From contig NC_071331.1 in assembly GCF_010183535.1 (NCBI RefSeq), forward strand, positions 21,266,001 to 21,330,000: a stretch of DNA of 64,000 bases, given 5' to 3'. The notes below the pieces were generated by a model. The model had not been told where the DNA came from, ran no database searches, and worked only from the letters and a program-made list of their open reading frames with translations. Made by a program: the position numbers and the translations under genes. Below are positions 43,374 through 54,498 of the stretch, piece after piece (positions within the stretch are counted from its first letter, which is position 1; the number at the start of each line of letters is the position of its first letter). The DNA comes from Caenorhabditis remanei. Its lineage: Eukaryota > Nematoda > Chromadorea > Rhabditida > Rhabditidae.

Positions 43374-45518
43374 CGCTTTTTACAACTGCGCTCTACCGAA
43401 ATCGCAGAAAGTAGCGTGCGAAATTGAGAGACTCAGAAAAAAGAGACAAGGGTGTTATGCCCCATGAGTCACTATAGATCATTTTGTGCTCCTTACGTAA
43501 CCCTTCTCTTGAACATTCCATGTATTGACGTAGCTCCTGTGTGCCACTGATAAGAACTACTATTTAACCCTTGCTCCCGACCATTCGTGGTCGGTTCCCT
43601 TATCATGTTTTAAGAGATGATGATGTTTCTATGAATAAATATCACACATTCGAACCGCTACACCGAAGGCCGCAGAAGCCTTCCATTACATGGAGGTACC
43701 ACCTTCGCGTTGAGTATACTTCTCAACGTGAACAAGGGAGCAGAATCCATAGTCCAAACTGAAATGAAATTTGAACACAACTGTTCAAATAATTCATTAT
43801 CAGTAAGAAACTACTTCTACGAGGGGCACCCATTGAAGGCTGCTTCTGCTAGAACTAGTGATCTGAAAAAGAAGTGAAAATTGCTTCTAATCAGAAAAGG
43901 TAAGACCACTTCTATAAAAGCTTACTCTAGTAACCTAAACCAGAACTGGCAGTATAAAATGAAGAACGAGATTTCTCCGGAAAAACTCCGTAACTTCATA
44001 TACCAAAAAAGGTAGAGAAATGAGACATCCAGATGCTCAAATTCGAAGTGAATTCTTTGATTGAAGTGACGTTAAACTTGTTCAACATACCTCTGTTCTC
44101 TTATTGGGAAGTTCTGAGGAACTGTTGAAAAAAGGGGCGAAGCAGGAAGCTCGTAACCCAGCAGAAGGAATCTGCAAGCTCACCGAAGATGGTGCAGCCG
44201 AGTTATGTTGAATCGCGGTCTCTGAGCGCTTGTACCCACTACACGGGGCGGCAACCGTACCAGCCTTGACTCTGGTCAAGGTCTACAGGCTGAAAAGTCC
44301 GACGACTTTCTCAGAGATATCTCGTGACCATTCATGAGAGTAATCGATCCACGTCAGAGATGAGAACAAAAATTTTTTGTTATCATGCTCGAGCGAGATG
44401 ATAACGGTAATAACCTGATGTGGCGAGGGAGACCGAAGCTACAATCAGAGAATCAGCCAAGATGACGAGCACTGAAAAGTCATTTCTGAAAAACCAGACA
44501 AGCTAAAGCCTTAAAACGTAGCTAATGCACAAAAAGGCAGGAACCCGACCGAAAAAAGATTGATGACCGTTCAACCTGTCTCCACTGACAGCAACGGAAA
44601 TTCCACTGAAGAAATACTCTGAAATATCAGACTATTGAACTTCAGTATAACAAAAAGAAAATATTCAAAATACTGAAAACTGACATTCAAGTCTCAGCAA
44701 GATAATGTGTCATTCTCAATCATTCATCATACTTGATGAAACCAGAGAAAAACAACTTGCCACCGTGAGACGTGTCGGTAAAGCATTTTGAATTATTCCA
44801 ATACTCGGACAATAGCAAAAAGCTATTAAACGAGGGAGAGACTGACCGATTCTAGATAAGAAAATTTTCTAGATAATAAAGCGGCAGCAAACAATGAGAC
44901 TGTATAAAACACTCTCAGACAAGACATCATTATGGACATTCTCTGGAACATCGCTGCTGCCAAATCATTGACAACAACATTTGAGTCAAATGCGTGTCGT
45001 CGAACCAAAGCAACATCATGAGCATGGTAACAAGAAGCTGCAGGATGGTGGAAATACGGATGCTGACAGAGAGCTGCATAGTCAAAGGAGGTCAACGTAT
45101 CAAATGGCACAAACTGACATCAACAACAAATGCGAGAACACCTACAACTGGAACTATGCTAAGTGACTGACTTTCTATATTTTATTTGAATTCATTTGTT
45201 GTTATTTTATTTTAACGCTCGGGACGAGCTTTCCGAAATGAGGGGGATGTTATGCCCCATGAGTCACTATAGATCATTTTGTGCTCCTTACGTAACCCTT
45301 CTCTTGAACATTCCATGTATTGACGTAGCTCCTGTGTGCCACTGATAAGAACTACTATTTAACCCTTGCTCCCGACCATTCGTGGTCGGTTCCCTTATCA
45401 TGTTTTAAGAGATGATGATGTTTCTATGAATAAATATCACACATTCGAACCGCTACACCGAAGGCCGCAGAAGCCTTCCATTACAAGGGAATTTCGGTGG
45501 AGCGCTGTTGTAACAATT
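43374..45518. mobile_element. Older inverted-repeat element split by the LTR retrotransposon
   Basis: Left piece 43374-43452 begins CGCTTTTTACAACTGCGCTC; right piece ~45486-45518 contains the inverted counterpart (GAGCGCTGTTGTAAC). Removing the retrotransposon and one AGGG brings the pieces together as one short palindromic element in intron 2 of paralogue E. Confidence 0.55.
43453..45485 (+). mobile_element. Non-autonomous LTR retrotransposon with identical LTRs
   Basis: The 238-bp LTRs at 43453-43690 and 45248-45485 are identical by eye, start TGTTATGCCCC and end CATTACA. Each has TATTTAA and AATAAA signals. The flanking duplication is AGGG (43449-43452 and 45486-45489). TGGAGGTACCACC directly after the left LTR is a candidate primer-binding site, and GAGGGGGA directly before the right LTR is a polypurine tract. 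The 1557-bp interior has only short frames (for example 44981-45166) and no recognisable gag, protease, reverse transcriptase or integrase, so it must rely on another element. Identical LTRs mean a very recent insertion. Confidence 0.9.
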
Positions 45519-46083
45519 GTGCCGAAGTAATAATAAAGAACTAAAAACAGAAACCAAACATACCTCCAGTCCGTGTGATACTCAATCTCCACTTCTTGTT
45601 TCGTATCGAATCGAACATTTGCCATTGCTCCATACAAACGAGCGTAACCGACCATAGTATCGGAACCCCAATAATATGTCCAATAGTCTATATCAGTTGA
45701 ATATGCGTATAAGACAGTGTTGTTCTGATATGGAAGACATGCGGCAAAGGAATCTGAATTGTTATAATTTCATTATTTTTAAATTTTTTATTCTGAAATA
45801 AAGTAATTATTTAATTTTGTTTTTCCGCCCGCTTCTGATATGTGTCCCTATTATGAATATTAGTGTGCGAAGAGGAGAGGGGTGATAGAATAGAATATTA
45901 ATGACTGAAATAAGTCTTCGATAGAAACATTTTCTTCTTATCGACCTTTTATAAAAACGATGTTACACCTTTCTTCCAAATATGTTTTAATCTGGCCTCT
46001 TTTTCTTTTTTGAGAAATTTAATAACAACATAAATGCGCATGTTCAGATTAAAAACGTTTTTGTATCAAAAACATCTCTAAAA

Positions 46084-46092
46084 ATATATAAA
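46084..46092 (+). promoter_or_regulatory. TATA box ATATATAAA
   Basis: It lies 38 bp upstream of the ATG at 46130, a distance normal for a core promoter with a short leader, and supports a plus-strand start there. Confidence 0.4.
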
Positions 46093-46129
46093 CTGAGAAG
46101 ACGGCTGGGAAATTCCAACCTTCTGTCAT

Positions 46130-46174
46130 GAACACGATCATCTTTTTTGCCGCACTTATTATCCCAGCTCAGGT
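46130..46174 (+). CDS. Possible signal-peptide first exon of an unidentified gene
   Basis: ATG then MNTIIFFAALIIPAQ, a compact signal-peptide-like segment, followed by CAG/GTATTT as donor and preceded by a TATA box. Directly after it a palindromic insertion begins. Further along on the plus strand, an open stretch at ~46392-46542 (ADDIRSHRDSLYELGLNEVF...) and another after a CTCCAG acceptor at ~46618 (CDPFVMKASCHVTVCVL) could be exons, but phases do not join. The minus strand of the same stretch is also open (see 46440-47340). I do not recognise the family. Confidence 0.3.
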
Positions 46175-46382
46175 ATTTTTGGGCCACTTTGCCCACGAAA
46201 TGGGCCATGTGGCCCACCAAATGGGCAGTATGGCCCGCCCTACGCGGGCCATCAATCTGTGACCCAACCTGCGCCTAACCTGTGCCCACTGGGCCATGTG
46301 GCCCTTTTTGTAGGCACTGTGCCCTATTCACGGGCCACAAGGCCCAATTGAAAGTTTCGTTGCCCAACCCTTGCCCAAAAAT
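46174..46382. mobile_element. Palindromic insertion with GGTATTTTTGGGC ends
   Basis: GGTATTTTTGGGC on the left and GCCCAAAAATACC on the right enclose GGGCCA/TGGCCC-rich sequence. It falls exactly at the end of the putative signal-peptide exon, so either its edge supplies the splice donor or it has disrupted the gene. The GGGCAAGGG words recall the insertions at 30515 and 59895. Confidence 0.6.
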
Positions 46383-46439
46383 ACCCGAGTGGTGCCGACG
46401 ACATTCGAAGCCATCGAGATTCATTATATGAACTTGGCC

Positions 46440-47340
46440 TGAATGAAGTATTCCAAAATGAATATCTACCACTGAACCTGATCCATACTGATAAATATAT
46501 TCCATCCGGAATAATCGTCGTCGATGGGGCTGTGGCAAGATTTTTTTTTTCTGTTTTTTTTCTGTTTTTTTTTTCTGAAGAGGGGGGTATCTAAATATTC
46601 CATTTCTCCTCGACTCCAGTGTGATCCATTCGTGATGAAGGCTTCTTGCCATGTGACTGTGTGTGTCTTGAAATCCTTGAAAATATCAGACTTGCATAAT
46701 TCCGGGCCGGCCCGGTCGGCCCGGATTTGAATTTTTGAACTTTTTTCACTACAATTTTTTTCCAAACATTTCATTTTCTGAAAAAATTACCAAATTTTTT
46801 CTCAAGTATATTTCTCAAAAACCTTCGAAACCAACAAAAAAATCGTTTTTTTAATTTATTTTTTTAATTTTTCGGAAAAAAATATTTTCATAAGGGGGGA
46901 CCCTTATGTGATTTTTAAAAAAATAAAAAAATCTCAAAAAGGTTCTCCTGTTTTTTGATGTTTTCAGTTGGTCCTAATAGAACATTTTGCGGAGAATACA
47001 AATACGATTTGAAATTTTATGGCTTCTAGAGGGGTTTTTTGAGAAAAGTGGAAAAAACACCAAAAACACTCCTAACATGTACCAAAAGTTTCACAATGTT
47101 ATCTGGGAAATTTGAATTTTTGTGAATTTTTGAGTGAAATGGCACAACAAAAACATTTTCACTCTTACAGATAGTGCTTCTTAAGAAATATTTTTGAACT
47201 TTTTTCAGTACTGAACTTCCGGGCCCGGCCCGGCCCGGTCCGTTGCAAGTCTTTAAAATATCGTCAATTTTCTTATTTATACCACTATATTGTGGCGCCC
47301 ATCTCTTCGTATCCAAGTTTTCCGATTTCCAGGAAGCGTT
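46440..47340 (-). pseudogene. Coding-like fragment interrupted by a transposon
   Basis: With the element 46687-47253 and one target copy removed, a continuous minus-strand frame appears: WKSENLDTKRWAPQYSGINK, then KKIDDIFKDFKTHTVTWQEA, then FITNGSHWSRGEMEYLDTP, ending at a CTCTTCAG-like site. Its tryptophans and an NGS glycosylation motif look like an extracellular protein, but I do not recognise it. The plus strand is also open here, so strand is uncertain. Confidence 0.3.
46687..47253. mobile_element. hAT-like MITE (CAGACTTGCA ends)
   Basis: Begins CAGACTTGCA and ends TTGCAAGTCTT, with GGGCCGGCCCGG blocks just inside both ends. It is flanked by GAAAATAT / TAAAATAT, an 8-bp duplication with one mismatch. 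Same family as 49588-49982. No coding sequence. Confidence 0.65.
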
Positions 47341-47447
47341 TTGTCCAACTTCGTATAGATTGGAATTTCATTCCAGAAATCAATAACTTTTCAAGAATTT
47401 TCAGTCAATAAAAAACATACAAGTGGAACGAGTTCTAAAGGAATTTA

Positions 47448-47718
47448 CCGTAAAAACTGTATTAGAGCGACATGTCGCTCTATTTTTCAACCGTCTCTCA
47501 GAAAAATTTTGTGGTTTCAGAAACTCATTAAAGTTAAACGGAAAATTTTTTTTGAAAGTTCTATTTGTTGATCTAGATGCTACTACTCACGCTGCTTCTA
47601 ATCAGAACCAAGAAAATACACTGGGATTATCATATTCATGAATTCTGAGTATAGATGGGTGTCGTTCTATTAGAGGTGTCGTTCTTTTAAAGGTGTCGCT
47701 CTAATACAGTTTTTACGG
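47448..47718. mobile_element. TA-flanked MITE (CCGTAAAAACTGTATTAGAG ends)
   Basis: Inverted ends CCGTAAAAACTGTATTAGAG, flanked by TA at 47446-47447 and 47719-47720; the TAGAGGTGTCG / TTAAAGGTGTCG motif is repeated near the right end. Tc1/mariner-type target. An open frame crossing it is not convincing. Confidence 0.7.
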
Positions 47719-47783
47719 TAATTTTTATTAATGTCAATTCAAAACAAGTAATTAAGATAATTAACAAAACCAAGTAATTCTAA

Positions 47784-50700
47784 TCATTTCTTACAATGAC
47801 ACAACGGTTCGAGACGTACACTGGCAGTACAGTCGGCAGTGTCCCCGTATTTATCCAATCTGACCACTTTCTCGAAATTCATTGTTTCTGTCTTTGGGTC
47901 GTACGTCACCATTGTCTGAAAATGGACTGCACTCGGTTCCGCCGTCTTCACTTCGATTTCATACGTATTCCAGAGGGTACTGTAGCCATATTCAATGAGC
48001 GAGGGGACCTGAAAAAACATATTTGATTTCTAGCTTGAAAAATACGGTCAATTCCAATATGCATTCCTCGTTTAGTTCATATTGATGACAGATGGAAGTG
48101 AAATTCGATTCGTCCAACAATTCGTGTACATGATCGATCACTTTTTGTCCGAAACGAGTCATCAGGGATTCTCTGCAATAATGATTTCATAGAAAAGAAT
48201 AGAAACTGTATTCAACTCAGTCCAACACTTTATACTTTTCCACTTGACAAATACAGTACTGTTTCGGAATGGGAAGTGTTCCACAAGTTCTCGGGGATTC
48301 CGGTTGTTTCCGTAGCAGAGAGTGTCCTTTTTCATTGGGAATTGATATAAGTTTACGATCCATGAAGTTGGTGTACGGTTGGTACTGAGAATAGGATATG
48401 TAAGAAAGTACGCTCTACTGCACTACCATAAGAATATCCAACATCGTTGCTCTCGTATCGAAATGAGTCTGTAATTGTCTGGAATTCACTCTCATCATTT
48501 CCAACATCCCATTCTTCTCATCTCGATACTTCTTCGGTATCGATATTGCCAAATATGGATTACTCCGTTCAAATAACCCAATTTCCGTCATGACTCCCAT
48601 TCGGAAGCCGTGATCAGAAACGAAGAAGACAAAGGAGTCGTCGAAAACTTGTCGATTATTCTCGAAATAATCGATAAGGTATTGATCCATTCGATAGGGG
48701 CCATTAGAGTAGTCATGACCGATGTCAATAAGCCATATCCACGAGAATAATGGGCGGTCTAGAAGGAGAAACTCTGACTATTATGAGTTTTTCTCTCCCC
48801 CTGACTCACCACTATAAGCAGTGATAGCCTGTTGCAGAAGATCCATGATGGCATGATGATTCTGTCTACATAATTTTCCATTCAAATGTTTCCTTGTGAT
48901 GTTCATTCCGTATTTGGCACGAAACGCGGAAAATGGTCGAAATATGTGATCCGCTGGCCGCTCATAGAATCCTTGACAACTAGGGAACGAGTCGATCATT
49001 GTTTCCACCCAATCTTCCATTTGGAGGGTCTAGAAAAACATTTAGTTTAAAACGCATAACAAATGATGCACTCACCGTATACCCGTGCTGTTTGAACTGT
49101 TTGAATATATGTGTCTCGTTATCCAGATACCTGTCACAGAACTCTGTCCTATTCCAATCGGGTACTATCTCCTCCCAGTTCACTTTCCGCCCTCCGGATA
49201 TTGATTTGCCGAACCAAAGAGGGATTCCGTTGGGTTTACTGTTCTCACCGACTTTATTCACGAATGGAAACTCGACTGCTTGGAATTCGGATTGAAAGTA
49301 GTTGAGAAACTTGGGAAGTGACCGTTTCGCTGATCCGAAACTCATCGAATCAATTGTGAATACGAAGACGTTTGGGGGATTTGGGAAGAGGGAAGGGGGT
49401 GGAGTCGTTGAGCTGAAATAATAAGAACTTAACTAAGGAAATCTATTGGAGACGTTGCTTTTAAACAATCTATAAACTTGGTTTTATGTTAGGTACTTTC
49501 GACTACAGGGAGACCATTGCTGTCATCAAAACCTGCTAAATGTCTCTGCGAGCCGAGTTATGAACTCTCAAACGGTTCTCAATTACGCAGACTTGTCAAA
49601 AATCGGGCCGTGCCGAGATTTTCCTTGACCGGGCCGGGCCGGGTCGAAATTTCTCTTGGCCCGGCCCGGCCCGGTCGGCCCGGATTCAAAAATGGGTACC
49701 CATTTTTACCAATTTTTTTTGTAATTTTTCGAAAAAAAGAGTAAAAATGCTTAAATTATCATACATATTCACATTTTGATGCAATTTTAAATGTTTATTC
49801 GAAAACTACACTTTTTTCAGAAAAGTTCAAAAAATTTCCAAAAATTTCCAAAAATTTCCAAGAAAAAAGTTCAAAAACACAAAATGTTTTGAAAAAATGT
49901 TTCAAAACGGGCCGAGCGGGCCGGGCCGGGCCGAGATTTTTCCTGATTTTGGCCCGGCCCGGCCCGGCCCGTGACAAGTCTGCAATTACGTACTGCTTCA
50001 GGAGCCCATAACTCCCCAAATCTCGCTTCAAAAAAAAAGTTGCTAACTACAAAAATGTGGAAAATTCAATTCTCTACATTTTTCCATTTTAAAATTCTCA
50101 AAAATCTCTATTTCTCACTGAGAAAACTTGATAACAGCATCCAGAGAGGGAGAGACGCAGTGAAACGAGAGCACTCTCTTCAAACGTCTGTAACTCCGCG
50201 GGGAGGGGAGATATCGAAAAATGGTGAACTACAAAAATGTAGAGAATGAAACGGGCTATCCGGTGAATATAAAATTTTAAAAAAGTGGGGTGGCCTTGAA
50301 TTCCAAAAATTGGGAAAACTAGTCCCCAAGCCAAAAATCGCTCTAACTCACTTTGGTTTAATCTGTGTATGAATGTATCCATAGACTTCCTCTCCTCCAT
50401 TTTCCCAACAAACTGCTTCCAGGAATTCACAATCCACGTATCCAGGTTCCAACCACTCGCCGACAACTACTTTCGAACTGGCACGCACTCCTTCGAAACA
50501 TCTGAAATTAATGAGTTGGGCTAGTTTTCAAGTGGTGTCTAGTGTAGTCTACTATATCATACCTCGCCGAACAGTTGGCCCCTCCGTCCTTGATGATCAT
50601 CCAGGCGCCATTCTCTAACTCAGTCCACGGTTTGAAATTTTTATCACAATTATCCGTTGGAAAGTTACCAGGAAATCCCTTCATCACACTCGGATGAGAG

Positions 50701-51031
50701 TAATTATACACTGGAAGAGCACACGTGTTCTCTGCATCATTCGTTGAGTGTAGGAATGGGGTCTCTGAGATTATATGGACGAGGGACGGTCATTATAAAC
50801 AGAAAAACGAACCAATTTTCTCGCGTGTCACATTATCTATTGATCGCTTCGGGACAATCCCCACAGAGATGTTTTGCACCCACACATATTTGAGTTGTAC
50901 TCGATTCTTGATACTGCCATACAGTAGTTCATTGATAGCGATGAAACAGAAGACAACTAGGATTAGGATACACTGTTTTCTGTGTAGTTTTCAAATTGGT
51001 TTAACCTGAGAGAAGAGCCTCACCGATTCAT
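47784..51031 (-). CDS. DUF229 family protein (sulfatase/alkaline-phosphatase-like fold)
   Basis: Ten exons in minus order: 51031-51024, 50979-50813, 50710-50563, 50501-50352, 49412-49076, 49029-48810, 48758-48427, 48384-48227, 48172-48046 and 48008-47784; phases agree and give 623 aa, the usual size. MNRKQCILILVVFCFIAI at 1-18 is a signal peptide or anchor. Family marks are VDCEFLEAVC, FTIDSMSFGSAKRSLPKF, LFSWIWLIDIGHDYSNGPYR, FFVSDHGFRMG and PKQYCICQ. The DS and SDHG segments match the metal/active-site positions of the alkaline-phosphatase superfamily. DUF229 proteins are secreted or lumenal and of unproven activity. Intron 4 contains an hAT MITE. The junctions after exon 2 (ATTG/GTTCG) and exon 8 (AAAGT/GTTGG) are the least certain. 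Confidence 0.85.
49588..49982. mobile_element. hAT-type MITE (CAGACTTGTCA ends)
   Basis: 395 bp, ends CAGACTTGTCA inverted, flanked by the perfect 8-bp repeat CAATTACG (49580-49587 and 49983-49990). GGCCCGGCCC runs lie inside both ends. In intron 4 of the DUF229 gene. Confidence 0.85.
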
Positions 51032-52257
51032 GTTTTCCGATTTTATGTATATTTTGAGCTGAATTTCACGTGCTCATGACGCGCACTGATAAGTTACGCC
51101 AAGATTTCGGGATACCACGGACCGCCACAAGGAAAATAAATACTAATGACGGAAAGTTGGAATATCCTTCTCAGTTTATGTGTATATTGTGTTAGAGATG
51201 TTTTTGAAACAAACGTTTTTGATTTTATATCTTTCGCTTTGTTTATAAAAGGAAAATGTGGAGGAAATGTTTGAATTGAAAGGTGTAACAAAAAAAAAAG
51301 AATTAGTATTTTTTTTGATTTACATGTGTCACATTTCTGTCCTGTCTCTTCTCTCTTTTCCTCGGGTTCTCTCTCGACTGAGATGACGTATTGCTCTCGG
51401 CTCAGCGGGGCGAAAACAACCACCCGGCCGGCCGAGAGTCCCTTTTCTCCTCTTTACATTTTAGTTTGTACTACACTGGTGCAGGAGAAGCATACTTGTC
51501 AACGGGCCGAAACGGGCCGACACGGGCCGGCTCGTAACTCGCGTCAAAATGAATGTAATGAGCTGAAAAATATACCAAAATGTAGATCTCGACGAGTTCT
51601 ATCTCCATGACCTACTACATTCCGGGTGGCTGTTCGTTAATGTGCCGCGGGCCGGGAAAAAGTGCCAAAAAGCGCGAAAATGGCCAAAAAAGCCATTCTA
51701 GCCCGGCCCGCGGCATATTAACAAATAGCCATCCGGCCCGTAGCAGGTCACTGACATAGAACTCGTCGAGATCTACATTTTGGTATATTTTTCAGCTCAT
51801 AATATTCATTTTGACGCGAGTTACGAGCCGGCCCGTGTCGGCCCGTTTCGGCCCGTTGACAAGTATGAGGAGAAGGACAGCAAGTCCTTCTCCTTGCTAT
51901 ACCGGGAAATAAAAGATTGCAATCTGAACTAAATGTACCTAAAACAGACAGAAATGTTAAAATACAGAGCAGGCGGAATCTGGTATTTTATACATGGATC
52001 CACGCAGAATTCATGGGACAATCGAAACCAACACTTACAGGTAGGTCTGTCAAAAAAAGTTGGGGTTTCGTAGTGCTTTTGGGTTCCGATTGTCCCATGA
52101 GTTCTTCTTCGATCCATGTATAAATATCCGACACTTACTATTAGAAAATAGTTCTTTAAAGACGCATAGACTTTTTTCGGATAGGTCATCATTTTCAACT
52201 ACGAGACCCGTCAGAATTTTGACTATACTTCATAAATATCAAAACAAGTTAATATAA
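51032..52257. other. Region upstream of the DUF229 gene
   Basis: 51300-51480 is pyrimidine-rich then GC-rich (GACGTATTGC, CGGCCGGCC), possibly a promoter. It is followed by the hAT MITE. 51976-52130 is an inverted repeat (TATACATGGATC...CATGGGACAATCG against its complement). Open frames here do not look like genes. Confidence 0.4.
51491..51867. mobile_element. hAT-type MITE (CATACTTGTCAACGGGCC ends)
   Basis: 377-bp near-perfect palindrome with ends CATACTTGTCAACGGGCC, flanked by AGGAGAAG at 51483-51490 and 51868-51875. A relative of 49588. The middle has a second inverted part (GTGCCGCGGGCCGGG against its complement). No gene inside. Confidence 0.85.
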
Positions 52258-52356
52258 CTAGTAACTCTCAACAATAGTACTATTATCATCAGCCATTCGG
52301 AGAGGAATCCATTCGGATAGATAGTAATCAGCCTTGTTGAGGAGGATCGGATCTTT
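52258..52356 (-). CDS. Possible orphan terminal exon
   Basis: After a CACCATCTCAG acceptor, 32 codons read DPILLNKADYYLSEWIPLRM and end ADDNSTIVESY with a TAG stop. Composition looks coding, and exon and splice signal fit a last exon. No matching upstream exon was found (the next 1.1 kb is SINE-like repeats), so it may be the remnant of a gene. Family not recognised. Confidence 0.3.
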   Translation of the reverse strand, partial: KDPILLNKADYYLSEWIPLRMADDNSTIVESY

Positions 52357-52819
52357 CTGAGATGGTGAAAGTTACTTTCAGATTCAGATTAGGTTAAGGC
52401 AGTTGGAATCGCTAGCTCAAATTGTCGTAAGATCTAGTTTACTGTACGCAATTTGGTCGAACGGTGTTTGCGTACAATGCGCCGGATCTTACGAAAATTG
52501 GTGGATAGGTGTAAGATGGTACGAGGAGTCCAGTGACAAAACTAGCATTATTAAAAATGGACTGTAAAATCAGGAAAGCCCTTTCAACTTTTCGACACTA
52601 CGAAACATGTTGAAAATCTGAAATTTCCTAATACACCTGTTTCGTTCGAAATCACCCTGTCTTGTATGAGCCCTTAATCTGAAAAAGGGAGAAGTATATG
52701 AATTTGAGAGCTATTTTTATTGAAAAAGTAAAATATTTCGATTTCTCAGCTCAAAAAGAACAAAAAGCCCCCTAAAAACTATATTTTTGGTCAAAAACCC
52801 AATTTTCCAAAAAAAGTGG

Positions 52820-53193
52820 TGGCCGAGTGATTGTGGTAGACAGTGACACAAAAACGACCACGGTTCGATTCCCACCTAGACCAAATTTTCTTTGCATTTT
52901 CAATTTTCGGGTTTTTGGATGTCTAGAAGTGTCAAAAACTGGTTATGATTGCAAAAAGCCACTATTAGGCCATCTTCTTTTTCAAATATGATTCAACTTT
53001 AGAGTTTGAGCCAAAAACCTTCAAAACTGCCAGAAAATAGAGTTTGTTGGGTTGAAATATCAACATATCCTTAAAAACCACACAAAACGCCCTAAAAACG
53101 ATGTTTTTGCTCAAAAACCCAATTTTCCAAAAAAAAAGTGGTGGCCGAGTGGTTGTGGTAGACAGTGACATAAAAACGACCAGGGTTCGAGCC
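52820..53193 (+). repeat. Two tandem SINE-like bodies with pol III boxes
   Basis: A boxes TGGCCGAGTGA (52820) and TGGCCGAGTGG (53142); B boxes GGTTCGATTCC (52862) and GGTTCGAGCC (53184). Both lie in ~320-bp tandem units that share CCTAAAAAC...TTTTTG and CAAAAACCCAATTTTCC before the box. A third unit begins near 53270 without the boxes. Confidence 0.65.
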
Positions 53194-53473
53194 TCAACTA
53201 GGTCAAATCTTTTTTTGCTTTTTTGTTTTTTGGTTTCTGGAAGTCTCGAAGTCCTAAGAAACTAAGATGAAGCCGAAAAACTGGATTTGATAGCTATTTT
53301 TACCAAAAAAGTCAAGTATTTCGATTTGTGTGCTTTGTGCTAAAAACTGAAAAATAACAGGAATTTCAAATTTTTAGTAAAATTCACAAAAAACACAACA
53401 AAATAATGAAAAATTGACAAAAAAAAGCGAAAATTCAAAAGTTTTACAAAAAGTTCAATTTATCTCCGATTGA

Positions 53474-53949
53474 TTAGTGAATAATATCCACGAGAATCTG
53501 GAATTCCTTCTGTTTTTCCGGTCGACTTCTCTGAGTTTCCATGAAATTCCCGATTTCAAACGAGGCGATATCGAACATCAGTTGGTTACGGTCACAGGTG
53601 ATCTGGAAATTGGAAGAAAAATTTTTTCAAAAATTTCAGATTTTTCCATTATACCTAAAAAATCCCAGTCTAAATCACTATTTTGGCTCAAATTTCTAAT
53701 TTGTGTCTTTCTACAACCAGAATACCTAATTCTGATTGAGAAAAAGTTATTTTTTGCTCAAAAAATATCAGATTTACACTATACCTAACTTCTGAAAATT
53801 CTCTCGAAACTCCAAATTTTAGAAAATTTCCGTTTTTTTTATGAAATTCGTTCCTGGGGGAAGTAGCTTAATGTTTTGGAATGATAAGAAAAAAGGAATT
53901 TACTGATAACAACGCAAAAAACTATCAAGAGTATAAAGATCAGAGACAT
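53474..53949 (-). CDS. Possible small secreted protein
   Basis: A start at 53949 gives MSLIFILLIVFCVVI, a signal-peptide-like leader with donor A/GTAAAT at 53904. A last exon 53602-53474, after TTTCCAG, reads ITCDRNQLMFDIASFEIGNF then METQRSRPEKQKEFQILVDI and stops. The two do not join in phase directly, so either a small exon in the 300-nt intron was missed, a weaker in-phase donor is used, or the gene is broken. The intron has repeated AGTTAGGTAT-like words. No family recognised. Confidence 0.35.
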
Positions 53950-53959
53950 GTTGTCTACG

Positions 53960-54498
53960 AGTAACACCGTTATCAGTGAAGAGTCTTAACAGGGAGAGGA
54001 AGGAACATGCCTTTCAATAATTTCTTATCATTGGGATTTTTGATTTCTGTTTGTGTTTCAGAATAGTTAACGCCCTTTTTGACGTATTCAACTGATAAGA
54101 CACATGGGGCGCGGCAGAAGAAAAAAGTCAATAAACAGGAAAACAGCAACGAAAAGTGGATTTTGGTCGGAAAGGTAGAGGAGTAGGCCGAAAATGAGGT
54201 AAAAACGTGGGGATGCGTCGCAACCGCATTATAACAAAAGAGGTTTGAATGAAGTTTAAATGAGCTTCAGACAAAAATTTCCTTAAAATTTTTTCAAAAG
54301 TTGGACACTGTAAAAAATCATTCTCGTTATCTGGTTAAGAACTAATACCCTTTTTCGGTGGAAATTGTGATCGCTTCTGGTTTTCCAAAAAAATTTATAA
54401 GATCAAACTTCAGGCTACGGTAGACATTTAAATGAGTTCAGCACTGTAGTTAAGCATTGTTGAATGAATAAAAAAAGGGACAACATAAAAAAGTTTAA
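53960..54498. other. 3' flank duplicated near 62800
   Basis: Words ATGCCTTTCAATAATTT, GTTATCA, GTGTTTCAGAA, CAACTGATAA, AACGTGGGGA and ATAACAAAAG occur in the same order here (54000-54240) and at 62800-63180. In both cases they sit just past the 3' end of an F-box gene, so the F-box gene and its flank were duplicated together. No gene is seen in this stretch. Confidence 0.5.

Larger units (their letters stand above)
42131..45753 (-). pseudogene. vWA-like family member E, frameshifted
   Basis: Exons recognisable at 45753-45564, 43343-43250, 43205-42966, 42619-42469, 42422-42216 and 42167-42131. Most landmarks survive (RFDTKQEVEIEYHTDW, KRYPDESDVSDIISQLRANR, YQFFARNFVVSGLGR). Exon 42216-42422 is 207 nt, whereas the intact paralogues have 208, 217 or 220 (all 1 mod 3). 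A G is missing where others read TTTGGAACT (here CTTTTTGAACTT), and the frame hits TGA within a few codons. Restoring the phase recovers the family ending, so this is a single-base deletion. Intron 2 holds a young LTR retrotransposon inside an older inverted-repeat element. No leader exon was found. Confidence 0.75.

Noticed and set aside
51094..51423. 109-codon minus frame (KREETGQKCDTC...)
   Set aside because: No splice context, compositionally driven by a pyrimidine-rich plus strand, and no family resemblance.
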